Shown piece by piece: positions 7,613 through 13,277 of a stretch of DNA of 16,006 nucleotides. The stretch is from assembly GCA_002315375.1 (NCBI GenBank), contig DCHR01000059.1, positions 7,715 through 23,720 of the forward strand, written 5' to 3'. The notes beneath the pieces are model-generated. The model was not told where the DNA came from. It saw only the letters and a program-made list of their open reading frames with translations, and did not search any database. The position numbers and the translations under genes were made by a program. Each line of letters begins with the position of its first letter. Position 1 is the first letter of the stretch. Origin of the DNA: Treponema sp. UBA1747. Its GTDB lineage: Bacteria > Spirochaetota > Spirochaetia > Treponematales > Treponemataceae.

Positions 7613-9416
7613 AAACATTGAACTGTTCTCAAAAAGGTTTCCTCCGCTGGCAGCTCAGTTCAACATTTCCGGCACACAGGACATTCCCGAAGAACTCAAA
7701 GCCCCGATAGAAATAATTCCTGCAAAAAACGGCTCACTTACTGCAAAAGAAAACGGCAAATTCTTTCATTCTGCATATAACCCTCAGCGTGAAGCCGAAT
7801 CAACAGTAAAGGCTGCAAAAGAAATTCAGGCTGAAGTCTACACCGGCGTTTTTTATTCCCAGGGACTTGGTTACGCAGCAAATGAATGGGCTTCCAGATA
7901 TCCCAACGACAATATAATCATTATCGAAACTGACCCACGCTATTTTTTTACAGCAATGGCCTGCACGGACTTCACCCCTGTTTTTTCTGTTGCAAACTGT
8001 GTAATTGCACTTCAGGCAGATCCAAGTCAGGTAATTCAGATCATCGAACAATTCGGCGGCTTTTCACATGCATCAATCGTTGCAAACAATGCACAGACAG
8101 AACACGCCAAAGAATATTTCTTAGGTCTTACAGACTTAATGAACAGAAACAGACAGAAAAACACAATCAATAATGCAACACTGGAAAAATTCAGCCGTCT
8201 TTGGCTCAGAAATTCATGCCGCAATCTGGATTTGACTGCAAATCTCGACGGCGTTGCACGATATGCAGACAAAATGCCACAAAATCTTCCGGCACTTGTT
8301 CTTGCAGCAGGCCCTACTCTGGACCTGGTTCTTCCTCACTTAAAGGAACTCAAAAAGAAATGCATCATCATCGCCGTTGATACAGCTTTACGTGCATGTC
8401 TGCGCCATGGAGTTGAACCTGACTTTATCCTTCTGGTTGACCCACAGTATTATGCCAGCCGCCACATCGAAGGACTGCATTCACCATCTTCAATACTCAT
8501 TACAGAAAGTGCAGCGTACCCAAGCGTATTTCACTTTGACTGCCGCGAAATAATTCTCTGTTCAGCACTCTTCCCCCTTGGCCAGTATTTTGAAAAACGC
8601 CTTGGCCCAAAAGGTGAACTTGGGGCAGGAGGTTCCGTATCAACAACAGCATGGGACTTTGCAAGAATGTGCGGTGCCAGAGAAATATATTTTTCAGGGC
8701 TGGATCTGGGCTATCCTGATTATCAGACTCACATCCGCGGTTCCACATTTGAAGAAAAAGTACATACAACTTCATCACGCAAGTTACCTGCAGAGCGTTC
8801 AGGAATCCAGAGTCTTTTTGCAGCCGGAATCAAAAAAGCAAGGGACTACAAAGGCGACGAAATTCTCACAGACGAAAAAATGCAGATGTTCAGCTGGTGG
8901 TTCGAAAGCAAATGCGTAGAATTCCCACAGAACAAAACTTTCACCCTTTCTGACAAATCCCTGAATATTCCGGGAATCAAAGTTTCAAGCGTAGAAGAAC
9001 TGTTGAAGAAAAATGATGCAGAAGCTCTGAGAAAAGAATTCTTTGACTGTGAAACAAGAAGTTCATTCAAAAACAATCCTGAAAAATTTGCCGCCGTAAA
9101 AGAAGAACTTAAAGCAGGCCTTAATGACCTGTACAAAACAGCCCGCAAAGGCGTAAATCTCGCCCAGGAAGGATTAACAGCCACACCACAAAAAGCCTCT
9201 CAGCTCATGGCCGACCTTGAAAAAATCGATACAAAAGTCCTGACCTCAGAACTCAAAGATGCCGCAAGCCTTGTATTCCCAACAGAAAAGCGCCTCAACG
9301 AAATCTTCGCCGCCACATCCTTCCCATCAGACAAATCCAGAGCCCTGTTCCTGAGAGAAAAAATAATCTACACCGAACTGGCCAAAGCCCTCTCCGCCTA
9401 CAACGAGCTTTTATAA
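7593..9416 (+). CDS. DUF115 / Maf-like protein (6-hydroxymethylpterin pyrophosphokinase MptE-like fold)
   Basis: A 607-residue soluble protein with the DUF115 signature: LPALVLAAGPTLDLVLPHL (232-250), then IIIAVDTALRACLRHGVEPD (258-277), the acidic VDP (282-284), and the glycine-rich GGSVSTTAWDFARMCGAREI followed by FSGLDLGY. DUF115 proteins include the motility accessory factors (Maf) that transfer nonulosonic acids to flagellin in Campylobacter and relatives. A role in flagellin or envelope glycosylation is therefore plausible but not shown. The start is TTG at 7593, inside the 3' end of the PBP gene, with GGAG 10 bases upstream; no better start follows soon. The C-terminal third (about 440-607) is largely helical. 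No terminator follows the stop. The call is firm for the family and open for substrate. Confidence 0.85.
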   Translation: MNSIWNKNIELFSKRFPPLAAQFNISGTQDIPEELKAPIEIIPAKNGSLTAKENGKFFHSAYNPQREAESTVKAAKEIQAEVYTGVFYSQGLGYAANEWASRYPNDNIIIIETDPRYFFTAMACTDFTPVFSVANCVIALQADPSQVIQIIEQFGGFSHASIVANNAQTEHAKEYFLGLTDLMNRNRQKNTINNATLEKFSRLWLRNSCRNLDLTANLDGVARYADKMPQNLPALVLAAGPTLDLVLPHLKELKKKCIIIAVDTALRACLRHGVEPDFILLVDPQYYASRHIEGLHSPSSILITESAAYPSVFHFDCREIILCSALFPLGQYFEKRLGPKGELGAGGSVSTTAWDFARMCGAREIYFSGLDLGYPDYQTHIRGSTFEEKVHTTSSRKLPAERSGIQSLFAAGIKKARDYKGDEILTDEKMQMFSWWFESKCVEFPQNKTFTLSDKSLNIPGIKVSSVEELLKKNDAEALRKEFFDCETRSSFKNNPEKFAAVKEELKAGLNDLYKTARKGVNLAQEGLTATPQKASQLMADLEKIDTKVLTSELKDAASLVFPTEKRLNEIFAATSFPSDKSRALFLREKIIYTELAKALSAYNELL

Positions 9417-9426
9417 ATATGCCATT

Positions 9427-9517
9427 GGGGACGGTTCTGCTTAGGGGGACGGTTCTCTTTGACACCGTCATCCTGAACTCAACCCACTGTCATCCTCGGG
9501 CTCGACCCGGGGATCCC
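9427..9517. repeat. dispersed palindromic/REP-like intergenic sequence
   Basis: Two copies of GGGGACGGTTCT (9427-9438 and 9445-9456) are followed by two copies of GTCATCCT (9467-9474 and 9489-9496). The second leads into a hairpin, ATCCTCGGG (9492-9500) pairing with CCCGGGGAT (9506-9514) with one G-T pair. The block is much richer in GC than its surroundings. Sequences of both kinds are, as I recall, widespread dispersed intergenic repeats in bacterial genomes. With no terminator after the DUF115 gene, the hairpin may shape the 3' end of that message. Confidence 0.55.
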
Positions 9518-9520
9518 CAT

Positions 9521-9580
9521 TTCTGCATTCTTAATTCTTAATTCTCAATTCTGCATTCTTAATTCTTAATTCTTAATTTT
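9521..9580. repeat. tandem AT-rich repeat, 24-bp unit with 28-bp period
   Basis: A 24-bp unit at 9521-9544 is repeated without a mismatch at 9549-9572, separated by four bases. Each unit starts TTCTGCA and is mostly the heptamer TTCTTAA in tandem. The first 17 bases of the unit also occur at 64-80 upstream of the carboxypeptidase gene. It is intergenic and has no open frame of note. Confidence 0.7.
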
Positions 9581-9592
9581 GAAAAAAAACTA

Positions 9593-9619
9593 TAAAGTTT
9601 TTTCCCCACCCACCGATAT
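9593..9619 (+). promoter_or_regulatory. strong candidate sigma-28 (FliA) promoter
   Basis: TAAAGTTT (9593-9600) matches the FliA -35 consensus at all eight positions. After exactly 11 bases comes ACCGATAT (9612-9619), six of eight matches to GCCGATAA. Predicted initiation is near 9624-9627. The next element is a hairpin-rich stretch that ends at a terminator, and no credible full-length gene lies between. Basis is consensus matching; FliA binding has not been shown. Confidence 0.65.
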
Positions 9620-9624
9620 TTAAA

Positions 9625-9764
9625 ATGTACTTGCTAAGTAGATTGGTAAGAATCTGTTACAGGGTGAGATTTGATTCAAATCAAAACATCCAGTCACCTT
9701 GTCCAGCAGGTGCACAATCCATGATTTAAAAAGCCGCTGATGTGTAAGATCAGCGGCTTTTTTT
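9625..9764 (+). ncRNA. candidate structured small RNA under a FliA-like promoter
   Basis: About 140 bases run from the predicted start of the FliA-like promoter to a strong intrinsic terminator. Possible helices: TACTT/AAGTA (9628-9640), GATT/AATC (9641-9654), then ACAGGGTGA (9659-9667) with TCACCTTGT (9694-9702; one G-U pair), stacked on GATTTG/CAAATC (9668-9682) with an 11-base bulge. CACCT (9695-9699) can instead pair with AGGTG (9708-9712), so two folds compete. The 5' arm of the terminator has no upstream partner that I can find, which argues for a free sRNA over an attenuator of the downstream HD-GYP gene. It does not match SRP RNA, tmRNA, or any riboswitch I know. A 34-codon frame (9625-9729) lies inside and could instead make this a tiny mRNA. 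Confidence 0.5.
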
Positions 9765-9765
9765 C
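9728..9765 (+). terminator. strong intrinsic terminator
   Basis: A perfect 11-bp stem, AAGCCGCTGAT (9731-9741) with ATCAGCGGCTT (9749-9759), has a 7-base loop and is followed by T's to 9764. It separates the sRNA candidate from the HD-GYP gene, which begins 70 bp later with its own promoter. Confidence 0.9.
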
Positions 9766-9788
9766 TGTCCCGTAAAGGTAAAAATCAT

Positions 9789-9816
9789 TAAACAAATCAA
9801 CCTTTTCTGCCGATAT
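9789..9816 (+). promoter_or_regulatory. candidate sigma-28 (FliA) promoter for the HD-GYP gene
   Basis: TAAACAAA (9789-9796) and GCCGATAT (9809-9816) are 12 bases apart. The -10 box matches GCCGATAA at seven of eight positions. The -35 box matches only its TAAA half, and the spacing is one base longer than ideal. Initiation near 9822 would leave a leader of about a dozen bases holding the GAGG ribosome-binding site. Confidence 0.5.
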
Positions 9817-9834
9817 TAGCGGTTGAGGACTCTA

Positions 9835-11127
9835 ATGAATTCATTTCCGGTACAGACAATTAAAAACCAGCAATTCTTCTCGCAGCAGCTTGTAATCGAC
9901 AAGAACTTTATTCTTCTCGATCCTGCAATTCCATTTACTGACACTCTTCGTAAAGCTCTCGTTGAATGGGATTTTAAAGTTGTTTATTCAGAAGGTTCTC
10001 TCCGTGGTTCTGCACCAACTCTTGAAAGCAAATCCGAAAATGTCAGTGTCTCAGAATTCGATGATTCCTCAGAAGAATTTGACGTTGATGCATTTAACAA
10101 TAACCAGTCTTCTCCAAAACCAAAAACAGGTGAACCGGAACACAAAGAAGGCATCAACTCTGCCGTTAAAAAAGTTCTCGACGAAGCTCATAACGACATA
10201 ACTCAGAACAGTGAAAAATCACGCATGGATGTAGTTCAGACTGTTTACAATGAATACCTTAATTACATCAATGCAGTTTATACACGTTACGCAACACACA
10301 AAGACCTTAACCTCCGTGAAATATCAGACACAATCAAAGATCTCTGTATGTTTATCCGTGACAACCGCCGCTACGTTCTGCGCATTCAGCCAAATCCTGA
10401 TGCAAAAGCCCGTGACTTCCTTATTAATCACAGCATGCGAACTACAACACTGGCAATTACAATTGGCCTTCAGTTACATATTCCTCTTTCAAACCTGATT
10501 GAACTTGGTGTAACTTCTCTTCTTCATGAAATCGGTCAGATCCGCCTTCCACCTCAGCTTTACATCACAGACAAAAAACTTTCTGCACCGGAAAAAGCAC
10601 AGCTTTCGACACACCCGATTCTTGGTGCCAAAATCATGAAAGAAAACAACTTCCCTATCGCAATTCAGCTTGGTGTTCTCCAGCACCACGAACGCGAAAA
10701 CGGTCAGGGATACCCGCAGAAAATTTCAGGCGTTCAGATTCATCAGTATGCAAAAATCATTTCTGTTGCCTGCTCATTTGAAGCCATTACTTCACCACGT
10801 CACTTCCGTGAAGCAAAAACAACTTATGATGCAATGGTAGAAATGCTGCGTAATGAACAGAGCGCCTACGACGATACAGTTATCAAAGCTCTTCTCTACA
10901 GTCTCTCACTGTTCCCTATCGGAGCATACGTATTCCTTTCAAACGGAAGAATTGCACAGGTTACAGACGTTAACCCTATTGATCCAAAGAACCCGATTAT
11001 TCAGATTGTTGGAATGAAAGATGCCAGCGGAAACCCTCTTACAGTTCAGTCTGACAACGAAAAATACAAAATCGCCCGCGTCCTTAACAAACAGGAAGCT
11101 GCCGACATTCTCAAAACACTTAAATAA
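9835..11127 (+). CDS. HD-GYP-type protein with altered metal-site residues
   Basis: A 430-residue cytoplasmic protein. The start is the ATG at 9835, which has GAGG 7 bases upstream; the TTG at 9823 lies before that site and is less likely. Residues 1-60 form a small domain seen here only by its hydrophobic strands, followed by an acidic, Ser/Asn-rich linker (about 62-110), a helical region (about 110-185) and an HD-GYP domain (about 190-345). HD-GYP domains hydrolyse cyclic di-GMP. H199, H231, H260, H284-H285 and the GYP motif (292-294) are present, but the HDIGK motif reads HEIGQ (231-235), and the later VAD motif reads VAC (311-313). Two likely metal-ligand positions are thus changed, so it may be a weak enzyme or a cyclic di-GMP sensor. 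About 350-430 is a C-terminal beta-rich segment. It is preceded by a FliA-like promoter and probably monocistronic. Confidence 0.85.
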   Translation: MNSFPVQTIKNQQFFSQQLVIDKNFILLDPAIPFTDTLRKALVEWDFKVVYSEGSLRGSAPTLESKSENVSVSEFDDSSEEFDVDAFNNNQSSPKPKTGEPEHKEGINSAVKKVLDEAHNDITQNSEKSRMDVVQTVYNEYLNYINAVYTRYATHKDLNLREISDTIKDLCMFIRDNRRYVLRIQPNPDAKARDFLINHSMRTTTLAITIGLQLHIPLSNLIELGVTSLLHEIGQIRLPPQLYITDKKLSAPEKAQLSTHPILGAKIMKENNFPIAIQLGVLQHHERENGQGYPQKISGVQIHQYAKIISVACSFEAITSPRHFREAKTTYDAMVEMLRNEQSAYDDTVIKALLYSLSLFPIGAYVFLSNGRIAQVTDVNPIDPKNPIIQIVGMKDASGNPLTVQSDNEKYKIARVLNKQEAADILKTLK

Positions 11128-11200
11128 ATCTTCATTTATCGCTTAATTCATAGTCTCTATACTGTTGTTTTTTTACACAATATTATGATAAAATTAAGAG

Positions 11201-11228
11201 TTGACGTTTTAATTAATATGGATATTTT
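11201..11228 (+). promoter_or_regulatory. sigma-70-type promoter of the ABC ATPase gene
   Basis: TTGACG (11201-11206) and TATTTT (11223-11228) are spaced by 16 bases and would start transcription near 11235. That leaves a leader of under 20 bases with the AAGAGG ribosome-binding site before the ATG at 11253. It is the clearest housekeeping-type promoter in the window. Confidence 0.55.
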
Positions 11229-11238
11229 AACTATCCAT
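11218..11238. promoter_or_regulatory. inverted repeat over -10 and start site (candidate operator)
   Basis: ATGGATA (11218-11224) and TATCCAT (11232-11238) are perfect inverted arms around 7 bases. They overlap the -10 box and the predicted start of the ABC ATPase transcript, the usual place for a repressor such as a sugar-responsive regulator. The regulator is not in the window. Confidence 0.4.
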
Positions 11239-11252
11239 TGAAGAGGAACAAT

Positions 11253-12371
11253 ATGGCTAAAATTGAACTTAAAGGAATTACAAAGATCTACGACGGTAAC
11301 GTTCTTGCTGTAGAAAGATCAAATGTAACAATCGAAGACCGCGAATTCTGTGTATTCGTAGGTCCATCTGGATGTGGTAAATCAACAACACTCCGTATGA
11401 TCGCTGGTCTTGAAGACATCACTGCCGGAGAACTTATTATCGACGGCGAAATCATGAATGATGTTCCACCAAAGGACCGCAACATCGCCATGGTATTCCA
11501 GGATTATGCTCTTTATCCACATATGTCAGTTTATGACAACATGGCATATGGTCTCAAAATCCGTAAAATTGACAAACAGGAAATCGACCGTCGTGTAAAA
11601 GAAGCTTCACGCATTCTCGACCTCGACAACTACCTCGACCGTAAGCCAAAGGCTCTCTCGGGTGGTCAGCGCCAGCGTGTTGCTGTAGGTCGTGCTATCG
11701 TTCGTTCACCAAAAGTATTCCTTTTCGACGAACCACTTTCTAACCTTGATGCTAAGCTTCGTGTACAGATGCGTGCTGAAATCTCTGATCTTCACCACCG
11801 TCTCCAGGCTACAATGATCTACGTAACACACGACCAGATCGAAGCTATGACAATGGGTACAAAAATCGTTGTAATGTCAGAAAAACGCATTCAGCAGATT
11901 GGTGCTCCACTTTACCTCTACAACCACCCTATCAACAAGTTCGTTGCAGGCTTCATCGGTACTCCACCAATGAACTTCATGACTGTAAAGATTGCTGAAA
12001 AAGGCGGAAAAATCGTAGCTGAAGAAGGAACATTCACAGTTGTTCCAACAGATGAACAGGCAAAAGCTCTTAAAGCTTACGTAGGAAAAGAAGTAACATT
12101 CGGTATCCGTCCTGAAGATCTTCACTACTCTGCAACACCAGCTTCAGAAAGCAACATGCAGCTCAAAGTTACAAACAAGGAACCACTTGGTGCTAACACA
12201 CAGGTATTCCTCCAGACTAAGGAATGCGTAATCGTAGCACGTGCTGCTCCAGAAATCGAATTCCAGCTTGGTGATGTAGTTAACTTCGCACCAGATATGG
12301 CTAAGTCAAAGTTCTTCTCAAAAGAAGCTGGCGAACCAAACATCTGCGAAAACATCGAAAAGACATGGTAA
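11253..12371 (+). CDS. ugpC: carbohydrate ABC transporter ATP-binding protein (UgpC/MsmK/MalK type)
   Basis: ATPase subunit that powers CUT1-family sugar or glycerol-phosphate importers at the inner face of the membrane. In the 372 residues the nucleotide-binding domain has Walker A GPSGCGKST (37-45), Q-loop Q83, signature LSGGQ (135-139), Walker B VFLFDE (155-160) and the switch histidine H193. Residues about 235-372 are the C-terminal OB/TOBE regulatory domain of this subfamily. The start is the ATG at 11253 with AAGAGG just upstream; the TTG at 11238 lies before that site. Codons are biased (TTC, AAC, CGT/CGC), consistent with high expression. No permease or binding-protein gene is adjacent, so it may be a shared ATPase serving several importers, as MsmK does in streptococci. 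The symbol is a family name; substrate cannot be read from the sequence. Confidence 0.93.
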   Translation: MAKIELKGITKIYDGNVLAVERSNVTIEDREFCVFVGPSGCGKSTTLRMIAGLEDITAGELIIDGEIMNDVPPKDRNIAMVFQDYALYPHMSVYDNMAYGLKIRKIDKQEIDRRVKEASRILDLDNYLDRKPKALSGGQRQRVAVGRAIVRSPKVFLFDEPLSNLDAKLRVQMRAEISDLHHRLQATMIYVTHDQIEAMTMGTKIVVMSEKRIQQIGAPLYLYNHPINKFVAGFIGTPPMNFMTVKIAEKGGKIVAEEGTFTVVPTDEQAKALKAYVGKEVTFGIRPEDLHYSATPASESNMQLKVTNKEPLGANTQVFLQTKECVIVARAAPEIEFQLGDVVNFAPDMAKSKFFSKEAGEPNICENIEKTW

Positions 12372-12386
12372 TTTAATCCACATAAC

Positions 12387-12420
12387 AAAAAAGGCCGTTC
12401 AACCGAACGGTCTTTTTTTT
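12387..12420. terminator. bidirectional intrinsic terminator
   Basis: The stem GGCCGTTC (12393-12400) with GAACGGTC (12405-12412) has an AACC loop and one G-T pair. It is flanked by A's (12387-12392) and T's (12413-12420). It lies between the converging ABC ATPase and aldo/keto reductase genes and should serve both. Confidence 0.88.
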
Positions 12421-12435
12421 TGCTTTTGATTTGTT

Positions 12436-13203
12436 TTAATTAAAGAATGCACGCACTTTCTCGACTTCTTCAGTGAACTGTTCATCGATACGTGGCGGAT
12501 TTTCTGTAAAGTAAAGAATCTGCTGAAGTTCTTCTTCGTTCGTAGCACCCCAGAGAGGAACTACACTTTCGAACTGACGAAGATAACCCAGAGCAAGAGG
12601 AAGGTTTGTAAGGATACCACCACACAAAGGACGCATGGCAATAAATCCAAGGTTTGCTTTTATAATTTCGTTTGCAAGATTAACGACTGCATCATCACAG
12701 GCCATGTTAAAAGGATACTGAATTGTTTCCCACGGACCTTTTGTTCTGAGAGCTTCAAAAACGATATCGATATTATCTGTTACAAGCCCGATATGATTGA
12801 TTACACCGGCTTTTTTGAGATTAAGAAGCTTGTCCATAATACCGTCTTCACCACCCTCTTTTGGAAGATAGTTCAGTTTTTCAAGCTGATAAAGATCGAT
12901 GTAGTCTGTTTTTAGATTAGATAAACTGGAATCAAGGTTTTCTGCCAGTTCTTCTGATGTATGTGCGGAAGTTTTTGTTGCAATGAAAACATTTTTTCTC
13001 ATTGCGCCCTCAAGTGCTGCACCAAGGCGGCGTTCACTTTCAGGCGAATCACATGAAACGTCAAAAAAGTTTACACCGGCCTCGTATGCTTTTTTTACCA
13101 TTGACTTAGCAACTTCAGGATCTTCAATATCACCAAGCCCCATAGCACCAAATGCAGTTCGAGAAACAAGAAGATTTGATTTTCCTAAAGTTACATAATC
13201 CAA
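12436..13203 (-). CDS. aldo/keto reductase family protein lacking the catalytic Tyr and His
   Basis: A member of the NADPH-dependent aldo/keto reductase (TIM-barrel) superfamily, recognised by LGKSNLLVSRTAFGAMGLG, ESERRLGAAL, FIATK, DYIDLYQL and INHIGLV. The start is taken at TTG 13203, where GGAG lies 10 bases upstream and the protein begins DYVTLGKSNLLVS like its relatives; the frame is open to a TTG at 13221. Counting from 13221, D54 and K83 of the catalytic tetrad are present. The tyrosine position reads S59 (DVSCDSPESE in place of D-x4-YGxSE) and the histidine position reads E114 (YQLEKLN in place of YQLH). Normal carbonyl reduction is therefore unlikely. The frame is intact, so it is not a plain pseudogene. 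It follows the glycyl-tRNA synthetase gene by 74 bp on the same strand. Confidence 0.85.
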   Translation of the reverse strand: MDYVTLGKSNLLVSRTAFGAMGLGDIEDPEVAKSMVKKAYEAGVNFFDVSCDSPESERRLGAALEGAMRKNVFIATKTSAHTSEELAENLDSSLSNLKTDYIDLYQLEKLNYLPKEGGEDGIMDKLLNLKKAGVINHIGLVTDNIDIVFEALRTKGPWETIQYPFNMACDDAVVNLANEIIKANLGFIAMRPLCGGILTNLPLALGYLRQFESVVPLWGATNEEELQQILYFTENPPRIDEQFTEEVEKVRAFFN

Positions 13204-13224
13204 TTTATTTTTGCTCCGCAAAAA

Positions 13225-13269
13225 GGTAATAGGTAATGGGGAACAGGTAATAGTGATTTACCCATTACC
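13225..13269. repeat. GGTAAT repeat with inverted end
   Basis: GGTAAT occurs at 13225-13230, 13232-13237 and 13246-13251. GGTAATGGG (13232-13240) is the exact reverse complement of CCCATTACC (13261-13269), giving a 9-bp stem with a 20-base loop. It fills most of the gap between the glycyl-tRNA synthetase and aldo/keto reductase genes. There is no T run, so it is more likely a dispersed intergenic repeat or message-end structure than a terminator. Confidence 0.5.
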
Positions 13270-13277
13270 ACATTTTA

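Noticed and set aside
9521..9572. Short CRISPR-like array
   Set aside because: The two repeat units are separated by only four bases, there are no spacers, and no cas genes are nearby.
9584..9603. Hairpin AAAAAACT/AGTTTTTT as a terminator for the DUF115 gene
   Set aside because: The stem is nearly all A-T with little stability, and its 3' arm is better explained as the -35 box TAAAGTTT of a FliA promoter.
9668..9682. GATTCAAATC resembling a tRNA T-arm
   Set aside because: An extra A breaks the G53-C61 geometry, and no acceptor or anticodon arms can be formed around it.
9625..9764. Known riboswitch or housekeeping RNA (cyclic di-GMP, TPP, glycine, SRP, tmRNA)
   Set aside because: None of the conserved core sequences of these families that I know is present.
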